Below are positions 19,001 through 29,783 of a stretch of 64,000 bases of DNA, one piece after another. A model generated the notes under the pieces. It was not told where the DNA came from, made no database searches, and saw only the letters and a program-made list of their open reading frames with translations. The DNA lies in the NCBI GenBank assembly GCA_020632655.1, contig JACKFD010000015.1, positions 86,471-150,470 on the forward strand, in the 5' to 3' direction. How positions within the stretch are numbered: the first letter of the stretch is position 1; the number at the start of each line of letters is the position of its first letter. This DNA comes from Spirochaetaceae bacterium. Its GTDB lineage: Bacteria > Myxococcota_A > UBA9160 > UBA4427. A program made the translations under genes and the position numbers.

Positions 19001-19717
19001 GCGCTCCCGGAGCTCGGCGGCGGGGACGAGGGCGTTCAGCAGGCCGATCGCCAGGGCGCGCTCGGCATCGATCGGGCGGGCCGTATAGAGGAGCTCGGCT
19101 GCATGCACCGCCGGGATCTGGCGCGGCAGCAGCACGGTGGCGTGGCCCGTCGGGTAGAGGCCGAGGGCAACCTCTTCGAGCGCGAAGGTCGCTTCGGGCA
19201 CCGCCAGGCGGATCTGGCTCGCCAGCATCAGGTCGAAGCCGCCGGCGCGGGCATGTCCGTTCACCGCAGCCACGAGGGGGACCCGCAGCGGTCCGCTCGT
19301 CAGCGTGGCCCGCCCGACCGCTCGGAGCCCCTCGAAGTCCTCCGCGTCGATCCGCTCGCCGCGGGCCAGCGCCTGGGACGCGGGGATCGTGCTGCGCAGG
19401 TCCATGCCCGAGCAGAAGACGCGATCCCCGGCGCCGGTCAGGATCGCCACACGGAGCTCTTCGTCCGCGTCGATGGCGTCCCAGTGTCGGGCGAGATCGC
19501 GCAGCGTTCCGGGGTCGAGGGCGTTGGCCTGCTCGGGTCGGTCGATCGTGACCACGGCGACATGGGGATGCGCGGCGGGGCGCTCGAGTCGAGCAGTCAT
19601 GGGCGGGCTCCTGGTCCGGGTCGCGATCGGGTTGCGAGAATCTTCGTTCCCGATCCGGATGGGTGTCGAGACCCCGGGAGAACGGGTCCAGAGACCGGGG
19701 CGGGACCCGACGGGTGA
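16028..19717 (+). CDS. comEC: ComEC/Rec2 DNA-uptake channel with anomalous 3' extension
   Basis: The open frame has 1229 codons, but ComEC homology covers only about the first 890 residues. In order: N-terminal helices with a DUF4131-like region, the Competence membrane domain (LARALVLGDRSGLS, HLLAVSGLHVGFVALL), further helices, and the metallo-beta-lactamase-like domain (VFLDVGQGDATLV, VVTHGDLDHRGG, LKLGHHGSRGS). ComEC is the inner-membrane channel for transforming DNA. After about 18690 the frame has no stop for 1 kb and runs antisense through the enoyl-CoA hydratase gene; that part looks like shadow translation. A TAA at 18792-18794 in another frame would give a tidy end, so a frameshift near 18690-18790 (real or an assembly error) is a reasonable explanation. 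Confidence 0.85.
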   Translation: MRGGMLVAMGAVLLAVSVAVGILWADAEGAGTSGVAAWLVSGAVVLASYAFLYRGLRRRSARGSALEWGASRAYAVRIAACLLAAAAGRGGLEAALAAAARDAGRAEASSAAIRIVEGHVASRRVTPWGLEVELVAVRTVDGGGDGPARLLLGSTIGRARREGGAVASAPVDARVAEAPPDSRAERLLWPGERVRVGVRWAPIRGRRNPGGADAGLRAARRGFGARARLATPDWVLAVAPAAGAEGGLATSLVNRLRAVREGIRAGLAARWDDPSGGERADRSGSERVGRDAAALARALVLGDRSGLSSEVRDAFRRVGLAHLLAVSGLHVGFVALLAGALGHLAIRMAGRLGMPIGGWPFAGPLGLAVAGAVAYAWLSGAGVPALRASSLLGLAVAARLGRRWVGPAPALGAVAGAMLVLDPALLFDVGALLSFGACLALVLSGDWGRGPEPELYGVERGGATSVDGVPRDTGGRGLFVGSVLHGAHRGLRASLAVSFGTLPILARVGLPVVALAPLLNGLAIPWTGWLVLPSAAIAVLGSGWLSARSVEVLLWPAAMLVESVLRLADRLPLEPLLHPLGPIWIAGMALLGLHCLRRGRLSVALAVWLAVGVLGAEPGPVAPPIWRAPGSVFLDVGQGDATLVRARGSALLVDAGPGPADGRGGAGVARALRALGVHRLDALVVTHGDLDHRGGAPGVLDALPVDELWLPAAGRDDPALLALVEAAGARGTPTRWLHAGMALHLRGELRVDVLWPAAERAPGAGRNDASLVLRTTLAGRSTLLTADVGERVERALLAGGLAESGRLDVLKLGHHGSRGSSSAAFLEALRPGLLVLSAPCDAARGLPNAGLLRRLGTAGFRLAWTGRDGAVRVASGPGGGLVWQGWGGARRCEGDPEARAKDATAARREAGLRGSSGGRVRLTPEEARRAALGEGALGLTGIFRPTQRTAELLLPTIRLGQRQALDLAHPTQRRLHGQGRTAGDRVGEREGALPELGGGDEGVQQADRQGALGIDRAGRIEELGCMHRRDLARQQHGGVARRVEAEGNLFEREGRFGHRQADLARQHQVEAAGAGMSVHRSHEGDPQRSARQRGPPDRSEPLEVLRVDPLAAGQRLGRGDRAAQVHARAEDAIPGAGQDRHTELFVRVDGVPVSGEIAQRSGVEGVGLLGSVDRDHGDMGMRGGALESSSHGRAPGPGRDRVARIFVPDPDGCRDPGRTGPETGAGPDG
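18791..19600 (-). CDS. enoyl-CoA hydratase/isomerase family protein
   Basis: 269 residues; ATG with AGGAG about eight bases upstream. Crotonase fold proteins hydrate, isomerise or cleave acyl-CoA thioesters. The crotonase signature is present: RVFCSGMDL forms the CoA oxyanion region, and VPLVAAVNGHARAGGFDLMLASQIRLAV gives the core helix. The usual first catalytic Glu position after GGF is Asp-Leu-Met here, so the exact reaction is unclear and a hydratase name should be treated as a family label. It stands alone and lies wholly antisense to the 3' part of the comEC reading frame. Its homology is far stronger than that of the opposing strand. Confidence 0.9.
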   Translation of the reverse strand: MTARLERPAAHPHVAVVTIDRPEQANALDPGTLRDLARHWDAIDADEELRVAILTGAGDRVFCSGMDLRSTIPASQALARGERIDAEDFEGLRAVGRATLTSGPLRVPLVAAVNGHARAGGFDLMLASQIRLAVPEATFALEEVALGLYPTGHATVLLPRQIPAVHAAELLYTARPIDAERALAIGLLNALVPAAELRERALALADSIARCAPLAVQATLRGVREIEGLPLPEAYRRQEQLGRPLRRTEDAREAQRAFTERRAPRFLGR

Positions 19718-19839
19718 AGCGCGGAGCGTAACGGAGACGGCTCCCGGCCCGAGCCGCGGCGAGCGGGGATTCTTCGTGCCCGCCCTGCTCGCGGTGCGGG
19801 ATGCGCGGTCGGCGGAAGCAGGGGACACTCGCGCGCCAC

Positions 19840-20478
19840 ATGGTGGTGGCAGGAGACGACAGACGCGGAGTGGGCGATGGAGACGTCGACCCGCCGATCC
19901 CGGACGGGGCGACGGCGCTCCGGGCGACGGCGACGGAATGCTGGCCGCGTGCGCTGATCGCATCCGGACGGGCCGAGCGTCTGGCGGCCTACTGGCGGAC
20001 GTCGCTGGCCGAGTCGGCGGCGGCCGGTCTTCCCCCCTTCGCCCGGCACGCGTGGAGCGAACGACTCGCGGATGCGCTCTACGAGGCGCGGCGCGCGCGG
20101 CGGCTCGTTCGCGGCCTCGAGGGGGCGGAAGCCCAGCTGGCCTCGGAGGCGGTCGGACTCCGGGCCCGGTCTCGGGCGACCGCCCCGGGCGTTGGCGAAG
20201 CGGAAGGGGAGGCCTCGCGCCTGTCACGGCTGCTAGTGGTGACGGAGGATGGGGCACCGCGCTTCTACCGCGCGGTGGAGTCCCTGAGGCGTCGACACGC
20301 CGGGCGGCTGGAGGTCCTGGTGCTGGCCTGCGACGAGGTGCGGCTCGGGGAGCGGCTCTTCGGTCGGGGACGGCGGGCGCGGGCCGTGCTGATCGCGCAC
20401 AAGGAGTCGCTGGTCCGCTTCGGCGAGGCGCTCTGGAGCGGACTGGGCGAGGTGTCCGACTCGAACCGTCCCGAATGA
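19840..20478 (+). CDS. hypothetical protein
   Basis: 212 residues from this ATG; an in-frame ATG at 19801 would add 13. There is no strong ribosome-binding site, so the start is uncertain. The middle is a run of Arg/Ala/Leu-rich helices (RAERLAAYWRTSLAES, SERLADALYEARRARRLV). The C-terminal half alternates strands and helices (RLLVVTEDGAPRFYRAVESL, RLEVLVLACDEVRLGERLFG), suggesting a small alpha/beta domain. No family is recognised. It is divergent from the enoyl-CoA hydratase and convergent with the histidine kinase. Confidence 0.55.
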   Translation: MVVAGDDRRGVGDGDVDPPIPDGATALRATATECWPRALIASGRAERLAAYWRTSLAESAAAGLPPFARHAWSERLADALYEARRARRLVRGLEGAEAQLASEAVGLRARSRATAPGVGEAEGEASRLSRLLVVTEDGAPRFYRAVESLRRRHAGRLEVLVLACDEVRLGERLFGRGRRARAVLIAHKESLVRFGEALWSGLGEVSDSNRPE

Positions 20479-20541
20479 GTGCCTCGAGCAGCCGGTCCGC
20501 AGCGGGCGGGCAGAGGGGCGCGGATGGCGTTTCGGCCGCTC

Positions 20542-20598
20542 CCCTTTCAACTTGAATGGAAATCTCGTTTCAACCTGCAACGCATTGTTTTGAAAGGG
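20542..20598. repeat. AT-rich inverted repeat in a convergent gap
   Basis: CCCTTTCAA (20542-20550) is perfectly inverted as TTGAAAGGG (20590-20598) around a 39-base spacer. The block is markedly AT-richer than anything else in the window. TTTCAACTTG and TTTCAACCTG repeat directly inside it. Confidence 0.5.
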
Positions 20599-20601
20599 TT
20601 T

Positions 20602-20617
20602 TGTTCCACGGGGAACG
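20602..20617. promoter_or_regulatory. parS-like palindrome (weak candidate)
   Basis: TGTTCCACGGGGAACG matches 14 of 16 positions of the parS form TGTTCCACGTGGAACA. One mismatch falls in the central hexamer, which is normally strongly conserved. It lies in the 232-base gap between the convergent genes ending at 20478 and 20711. Confidence 0.2.
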
Positions 20618-20710
20618 CGATGCGATCCGGCTGCCGTCCCGACGCGGACGGGCCGCCGGTCGCGCGCGGGTCCATGCGACGGACGTCGTGCGTCCGCGGG
20701 ATCGGACGCG

Positions 20711-23977
<3,267 letters not shown>

Positions 23978-24214
23978 ACGATCGGCTCGGTCGGTCCCGG
24001 GGTCGGGCCTCGGGAGTTCCCTGGGGTAGGCGCAGTGGATACTCTATCTCGCGTCGGTGACGAAAACCACAAAAAATCCGGGATTCTGGCGCGTTCCTTG
24101 CCAGTCGGGGCCAGTGCGACGCGATGTCCCAGTTCGACCGGGCGCCGCGTCGCGCGAGCGTGCGGGGAGGAGAATGTGCTGCGCCGTTCCCGGCCAGCCG
24201 CCGGGCCGGCGGGC

Positions 24215-24961
24215 TCAGTAGAGCCCCAGCATGCGCCCGGCCATCGCCAGCACGGCCAGCACCAGCACCGGTCGGATCAAGCGCTCGCCCCCTGCGACGG
24301 CGGCGCGCGCCCCGAGCTCGCCGCCGAGCGCGAACCCGACCACGAGCGCCGAGGCGAGTCGCCAATCGACCTGGTCGTGCAGCACGAAGACGGGGACCGC
24401 GACGAGGGTCAGCAAGCCGATCACGACGACCTTGATCGCGTTGGCCCGCACGAGGTCGAGACCGCTTCGCGCCAGCGCCGCGATCAGGAAGAGCCCGACA
24501 CCAGCCTGGATCGCCCCGCCGTAGAGGCCGATCCCGAAGAAGATCGCCGCATTCGCGAAGGCCGAGCGCGGCACGTGGGGCTCGTCGTCGGCGCGTCTGC
24601 GTGATCCGCGCAGCATCGGTACGAGCAGCGCGATCATCGCGACGCCAAACACGCGTCGGAAGAGCTCGGCCGAGATGCGCGAGGCGACGGTCGCGCCGAG
24701 GAGCGAGCCGATCACCGTCGGGATCAGGATCGGGAGCGCGTCGCGCAGCCCATCGAGACCCTTGCGGCGGAAGCGCCAGGTCGACACCGCATTCTGGAAG
24801 AGCACACCGATCCGGTTCGTCCCATTCGCCGTCGTCGCCGGCAGGCCCAGGAAGACGAGCAGCGGCACCGTGATCAGCGAGCCGCCGCCGGCCAGCGTGT
24901 TGATCACGCCCGCGACGAGTCCTCCGAGCGCGAGCACCAGCCAGGTCGAGAGCGGATCCAT
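24215..24961 (-). CDS. TauE/SafE (TSUP) family membrane permease
   Basis: 248 residues; the ATG with GAGG upstream starts directly at the first helix. A longer frame exists but its extra 85 residues are not protein-like. Eight hydrophobic segments are visible. The family hallmark GLVAGVINTLAGGGSLITVPLL occupies the first helices and is repeated in weaker form at FGIGLYGGAIQAGVGLFL. TSUP proteins export or import sulfonates, sulfite and related anions; the substrate here is not indicated by neighbours. It is 236 bases downstream of the histidine kinase start and divergent from the S9 peptidase. Confidence 0.92.
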   Translation of the reverse strand: MDPLSTWLVLALGGLVAGVINTLAGGGSLITVPLLVFLGLPATTANGTNRIGVLFQNAVSTWRFRRKGLDGLRDALPILIPTVIGSLLGATVASRISAELFRRVFGVAMIALLVPMLRGSRRRADDEPHVPRSAFANAAIFFGIGLYGGAIQAGVGLFLIAALARSGLDLVRANAIKVVVIGLLTLVAVPVFVLHDQVDWRLASALVVGFALGGELGARAAVAGGERLIRPVLVLAVLAMAGRMLGLY

Positions 24962-25179
24962 CGTCGCCTCGTGATCGATCGACAGGGAGCGGCGCCACGT
25001 GTCGCCGACGCAAGACGGGGCAGCTCGTGCGGGCGACGCTCGCCAGCGGGCCGCCAAGCATGCACACTCGGACGCGGCATCGCCAGCGTCCCGCGTGATC
25101 GCCGTCGGTCGATGCGATTCGTCGGCGCCGGGCCGCGAGACGGACGAGGGCAGGGGATGGGGCAGGGGGGCTCGAGGAC

Positions 25180-27168
25180 GTGACGCGCAGCGGTCGATGC
25201 GGGAGCTGGAGCTCACCCTTCGCTTCCCGGGACCTGGTGCGCGGGGCGCTCCGGCTCTCGGCGCCCCGGCTCGTCGGTGGACGTGCGTTCTGGATCGAAG
25301 GACGGCCGAGCGAGGGCGGGCGCCAGGTCGTGATGTGCGGCGATCTCGCCGAAGACGGAAGCGGCCTCCTTCGACTGGCGGAGGCGAGCCCGGACGGCGT
25401 GAACGTCCGCAGCCGGGTGCACGAGTACGGCGGTGGCGAGTACACGGTCGGACGCGATCGGCTCTTCTTCGTGGACGACGCCGACGGTCGCATCCACGCG
25501 TGTCGCTTCGGAGGATCCGCGCGACCGATCAGCCCTCCCGGTGCGCGCTACGCGGATCTGCTCCTGTCGCCCGACGAACGCTGGCTGGTCGCTGTCGAGG
25601 AACGGCCCCGCGAAGGAAGCGAGCCCGAGAACCGACTGATCGCGATCGCCTTGCGGGCGTACGAGGGGCCGGGCGGCGTCGAGGCCGTCGGTCCGCCGCG
25701 CGTCGTCGCGTCGGGGCACGACTTCTACGCGTCGCCGGTCTTCGCGCCCGACGGCGGTCGCCTCGCCTTCCTCGCCTGGGACCATCCGGAGATGCCCTGG
25801 CTCGGCACCTTCCTCGAGACGCGCAGCTGGAGCCTCGACGGGCCGCGCGACGCCGTCATGCGCGTCGCGGGCGGCCGCCGGGAGTCGTTGTTCCAGCCAC
25901 GCTTCTCGCCGCGCGGCGAGCTCTTCGTCGTGAGCGACCGCTCGGGCTGGTGGAATCTCGCCCGCGTCGGCGCGTCGGAGCTCGAGCCGGTGCATGCGCT
26001 CGCCGGGGAGCTCGGTCGCGCGCAATGGGTCTTCGGTCAATCGACCTGGGACTTCCTCGAGGACGACGCGGGCGAGCACGGGGAGCGACGCGCGCTGGTG
26101 AGCGTCGCCCGGGATGGGCGCGACGTCCTCGGCGTGCTCGACCTCGCCGACGGCGGGTTCGAGGCGATCGACGGCGACTTCGTCAGCGTGCAGGGCGTCG
26201 ACGTCGAGCGGGGTCTCGCCGTCCTGCTCGGGGGCTCGGCCTCGCGCGCGAGCGGCGTGCATCTTCTGCGCCCCGGGCGTACGGCGCCCGTCTGCCTGCG
26301 CGAGAGCGCCGCCTCCGACGTGTCGGCCGACGCGATCTCCGTCGCCGAGGCCCGTCCCATCGCATCCGTCGCCGGTCGGACGACGCACGCGTTCTTCTAC
26401 CCGCCCTGCAATCCGGACTGGCGGCCGACCGCGGGCGAGCGGCCGCCGCTGCTCGTGAAGAGCCATGGCGGACCGACTGCCCGGGCGAGCGCCGCCTTCG
26501 ATCCCCGCATCCAGTTCTGGACGAGTCGCGGCTTCGCGGTCGCCGATGTCGACTACGGCGGGTCGACCGGGTACGGACGCGCCTATCGGGACCTGCTCGA
26601 GGGCGCCTGGGGCGTCGTCGACGTCGAGGATTGCGTCGCCGTGGCTCGTGCGCTCGCGGGCGAGGGGCTCGTCGATGGCGACCGGCTCGCGATCAGCGGC
26701 GGGAGCGCCGGGGGCTACACGACGCTGTGTGCACTCACCTTCCACGAGGCCTTCGCGGCCGGAGCGAGCCACTACGGCATCGGCGATCTCGAGGCCCTCG
26801 CACGCGACACCCACAAATTCGAGTCGCGCTACACCGACTGGCTGGTCGGCCCGCTGCCCGAGGCGCACGCGCGCTACGTCGAGCGCTCCCCGATCCATCA
26901 CGTCGATCGGCTCGCCTGTCCCGTGATCTTCTTCCAGGGGCTCGAGGATCGGGTGGTGCCGCCGAGCCAGGCCGAGGCGATGGTCGCGGCGCTGGCCCGA
27001 CGCGGATTGCCGCATGCCTACGTCCCCTTCGCGGGCGAGCAGCACGGCTTCCGGCGCGCGGAGAACATCCGCACGGCACTCGAAGGGGAGCTCTACTTCT
27101 ACGGACGGCTCTTCGGCTTCGAGGCGCCGCGGCCCGAGGCGGTCCGGGTCGTCGGTGTCGATGTCTGA
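25180..27168 (+). CDS. S9 family (prolyl oligopeptidase-like) peptidase
   Basis: 662 residues, GTG start with GAGG close upstream and no signal peptide. The first 400 residues form a beta-propeller-like region (repeated strands such as ADLLLSPDERWLVAVEE and SPVFAPDGGRLAFLAWD). The alpha/beta hydrolase domain follows with the nucleophile in ISGGSAGGYTT, the Asp in GLEDRVVPP and the His in GEQHGFR, a complete triad. S9C-type acylaminoacyl or dipeptidyl peptidases cleave short peptides. The stop overlaps the next start by eight bases, so it is co-translated with the lipoprotein metalloprotease. Confidence 0.93.
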   Translation: MTRSGRCGSWSSPFASRDLVRGALRLSAPRLVGGRAFWIEGRPSEGGRQVVMCGDLAEDGSGLLRLAEASPDGVNVRSRVHEYGGGEYTVGRDRLFFVDDADGRIHACRFGGSARPISPPGARYADLLLSPDERWLVAVEERPREGSEPENRLIAIALRAYEGPGGVEAVGPPRVVASGHDFYASPVFAPDGGRLAFLAWDHPEMPWLGTFLETRSWSLDGPRDAVMRVAGGRRESLFQPRFSPRGELFVVSDRSGWWNLARVGASELEPVHALAGELGRAQWVFGQSTWDFLEDDAGEHGERRALVSVARDGRDVLGVLDLADGGFEAIDGDFVSVQGVDVERGLAVLLGGSASRASGVHLLRPGRTAPVCLRESAASDVSADAISVAEARPIASVAGRTTHAFFYPPCNPDWRPTAGERPPLLVKSHGGPTARASAAFDPRIQFWTSRGFAVADVDYGGSTGYGRAYRDLLEGAWGVVDVEDCVAVARALAGEGLVDGDRLAISGGSAGGYTTLCALTFHEAFAAGASHYGIGDLEALARDTHKFESRYTDWLVGPLPEAHARYVERSPIHHVDRLACPVIFFQGLEDRVVPPSQAEAMVAALARRGLPHAYVPFAGEQHGFRRAENIRTALEGELYFYGRLFGFEAPRPEAVRVVGVDV

Positions 27169-28474
27169 TCACGCCGGGATCCCGGTCGGGTCCTTGCGGC
27201 GGGGCGTGCGTGCTTCGCGTTTGCCGCTCGCGTTCCTCGCGCCCGGGCTCGCGGTCTGCGTGGCGCTCGCGGCCTGCATCGCGCCGCGCGGGGGCTGGGA
27301 CGTCGCGGCGCTCCTCGAGGGCGAGCCCGCCCTGCGTGAGAAGGGCGCCGGTCGACTCGGCGACCTGCTGCCGCATCCGGTGCTGTACGCGGGGGCGCTG
27401 CGTCTGGTCGCCTGCCGCTTCGAGGGTGGGGAGACCGTCCGCGTTCGTGGCGGCGGCGCGGGCTGGCGCGCGGATTGGGCAGCGGCGGCGACCGATGCGC
27501 TCGACCGCGGGCTCGCAGGCATCACGCTCGCGCTCGAGCCGGAGCGGGCCGGGGGCACGCCGCGCGTCGCCGGGAGCGGCATCGTGGCGGCCATCGCGGA
27601 GATCGATGTGCAGGTGAGCCCGGATCCCGCCGGCGCGGGACCGAGCGGACTCGGCGACACGCTCGTCGTGTGCGACGTGGGGCCGCGAGCCGATGGAGCC
27701 GGGTTCCGCGGCCGGCTGCTGCGGGCGGAGATCCGCATGCGGCGGGGCGGCCTCGATCTCGTGGGTCGGCCTCGGGAGGCGAGCGCCGAGGAGTGGGTGG
27801 GCGGACTGCTCCACGAGCTCGGTCACGCGCTGGGCTTCGCGGGTCATGTGGCGAGCGGTGACTCGGTGCTCGTGCGCGAGGCCCACCGACTGCGGCGCTT
27901 CGGGCGCACGGCGCTCGCGGGCGGCGCGATCCGCGATGCGACGCTCGAGGCGCTCTACTCGATCCCGGCCGGTCGCGACCTGGGTGGCGTCGCGCTCGCG
28001 CCGGGCTCGCGGCGCTGGGTCGAGGGGCTCGAGCGGCTGCGGGCGGAGCGGATCGGCCGCGGCGACCGCTGGCTCGGCGCGCGGACGACGGTCGGCGACG
28101 AGGAGGCACGGCTCGTCTGGCTCTTCGAGCAGGGCGACGCGCTGGTGCTGCGCTTTCCTCGCTGGCGACGCGATCTCGCCGAGGGGGCCGGGGTCGAGGC
28201 GCATCCGGAGGCCGCGACGCGCCGGGCGATCGAGGGAGAGGCCGAGTCGGAGCGCCCGGCCTCGGGCGCGGCCGGGCGCGGCGAGGTTCAGTCGTCGATC
28301 GACGCGTCGATCGAGCGCGCCTCGGCCATGCGTCGCTCGGCCTCGTCGCCCTCGCCGAGGGCGCGCAGCACGACCGCGAGCCGGAAGAGCACGACCGCGT
28401 CGTCCGAGCCCGCGTCGGCGGCGAGCTCGAGGTGCTCCCGGGCGCGGACGGCGTCACGGGCGGGCTGCTTGTAG
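27161..28474 (+). CDS. metzincin-like zinc metalloprotease lipoprotein
   Basis: 437 residues. After a basic start, a hydrophobic stretch ends in ALAAC, a good lipobox. The zinc-binding HELGHALGFAGH at about residue 220 is the metzincin (matrixin-type) HExxHxxGxxH motif, so a surface or periplasmic protease is inferred. The preceding region has short strands consistent with the family. The last 60 or so residues are Ser/Arg/Ala rich and lie antisense to the end of the convergent J-domain gene (187-base overlap). They look like unselected read-through rather than conserved sequence. Co-translated with the S9 peptidase. Confidence 0.82.
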   Translation: MSDHAGIPVGSLRRGVRASRLPLAFLAPGLAVCVALAACIAPRGGWDVAALLEGEPALREKGAGRLGDLLPHPVLYAGALRLVACRFEGGETVRVRGGGAGWRADWAAAATDALDRGLAGITLALEPERAGGTPRVAGSGIVAAIAEIDVQVSPDPAGAGPSGLGDTLVVCDVGPRADGAGFRGRLLRAEIRMRRGGLDLVGRPREASAEEWVGGLLHELGHALGFAGHVASGDSVLVREAHRLRRFGRTALAGGAIRDATLEALYSIPAGRDLGGVALAPGSRRWVEGLERLRAERIGRGDRWLGARTTVGDEEARLVWLFEQGDALVLRFPRWRRDLAEGAGVEAHPEAATRRAIEGEAESERPASGAAGRGEVQSSIDASIERASAMRRSASSPSPRARSTTASRKSTTASSEPASAASSRCSRARTASRAGCL

Positions 28475-29781
28475 AGGGCCCATCCGAGCAGCGACTGATA
28501 GGCGGGCTCGTCGGGCCAGATCTCGACGGCGTTCTCGAGGTAGACGAGCGCGCCCTGGAAGTTGCCCATCTTCGCGAGGATCTCGCCCTTGCGGAAGGCC
28601 GTCTCGGCCTGGGCGAGGCGCGCCATGTCGATCTCGGGCACGTCTCCGTCGCCCCGATCGTAGGCGGCACGCTTCTCCGCGTCGGAGAGGGTCTCGAAGG
28701 CCTCGGCGATGCGCGCGAAGACACGCGCCGCATCGTCCCGGAGGTCGCCGAGTCCCAGGCGGGCGAGGGCGTCGGGATGGTATTTCTTGGCCGCCTTGAA
28801 GTAGGTCTTCTTGATCTCGGCCGCGTTCGCGTCCGTCGCGACGCCGAGCGCGGCGTAGTGGTCGAGCTGCGACAGGCCGGCCAGGCGCTCCTCGATCTCG
28901 GCGCGCAGGGCGTTGGCCTTCTCGTCCTTCGGACCCGCCTCCTTGCGCAGCGCGCCGGCGCGGCGACCGGCGCCGGTCCGATCGAGATCGCCGGAGGAGA
29001 CCTCGAGCTCGATGTCGAGGTCGAGCGGGGGGGCATCGGCGAGCGGCGTGTCGGCCACGCGCACGACGCCCGCGTGCAGCAGGGTCCAGAGCGTCGCGGC
29101 GGCCTGCGGATCGCCCGAGCACTCGCCGAGGATGCGACCGAGGCTCCTGCGTCCATCGACCAGCGAGATCGCCCGGCGCGCCATCTGGTCGCCGCGGGCG
29201 AGCTGGCGGACGACGCGATGGAAGCGGGGTGTGATCTCGCCGACGAGATCGGCTGCCGCCATCAGCTCGGCGAAGAGGCGCTCCGGGCCCCAGCGCTTCG
29301 CGAGCTGCGACTGGAGCAGGGCGAGGACGTCGTGAGGCTTGCCCGCGGCGTCGTCGGGCGGTGTCCCCGGCTCCCAGCGATAGGCGCCGCCCTGCCAGGC
29401 GAAGGTCTCGGCGATCCGCTGCCGTGCATCGTGGCGCAGGGCGACGTAGAGCGCCTTCGGGTCGAGCAGCTTGAGTGCGAGGACGGCGGAGGCTTCGGGG
29501 CACTCGCGCTCGCGGGCGAGCTGCTCGATCCGCCTTCGATCGGAGAGCGTGACGTGTCCCGCCTCCTCGAGACGGCGCCCGAGGCCGTCCTCTTCGCGGT
29601 CGCCCACCTCGACCGAGACGGGATGGCCCTCGACGATCGTGACGAGACGTTCGCGCTTGCCGTCCGCGATGCGCAGCCGACCGCTGCGGCGATCGCGCCA
29701 GGCGGTCGCGAGCAGGACCGGCACGGAGGTCTTCGCGAGCAGTCCTTCGTCGGGGAGTCTCGGGGCCTGCGCGTCCGGCAT
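28288..29781 (-). CDS. DUF4388-J domain-TPR protein
   Basis: 497 residues. The N-terminus resembles DUF4388/PATAN (RRSGRLRIADGKRERLVTIVEGHPVSVEVGD, positions about 30-60). The central J domain (about 305-375) has the essential HPD in KKYHPDALARLG, so it could recruit an Hsp70. The C-terminus holds TPR-like helices (AETAFRKGEILAKMGNFQGALVYLENAVEIWPDEP). Such DUF4388-J-TPR proteins are known mainly from deltaproteobacteria, with unclear function. It is the last gene of a three-gene operon, only two bases after the V4R-STAS gene, linking it to signal transduction. Confidence 0.88.
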   Translation of the reverse strand: MPDAQAPRLPDEGLLAKTSVPVLLATAWRDRRSGRLRIADGKRERLVTIVEGHPVSVEVGDREEDGLGRRLEEAGHVTLSDRRRIEQLARERECPEASAVLALKLLDPKALYVALRHDARQRIAETFAWQGGAYRWEPGTPPDDAAGKPHDVLALLQSQLAKRWGPERLFAELMAAADLVGEITPRFHRVVRQLARGDQMARRAISLVDGRRSLGRILGECSGDPQAAATLWTLLHAGVVRVADTPLADAPPLDLDIELEVSSGDLDRTGAGRRAGALRKEAGPKDEKANALRAEIEERLAGLSQLDHYAALGVATDANAAEIKKTYFKAAKKYHPDALARLGLGDLRDDAARVFARIAEAFETLSDAEKRAAYDRGDGDVPEIDMARLAQAETAFRKGEILAKMGNFQGALVYLENAVEIWPDEPAYQSLLGWALYKQPARDAVRAREHLELAADAGSDDAVVLFRLAVVLRALGEGDEAERRMAEARSIDASIDD

Positions 29782-29783
29782 GT

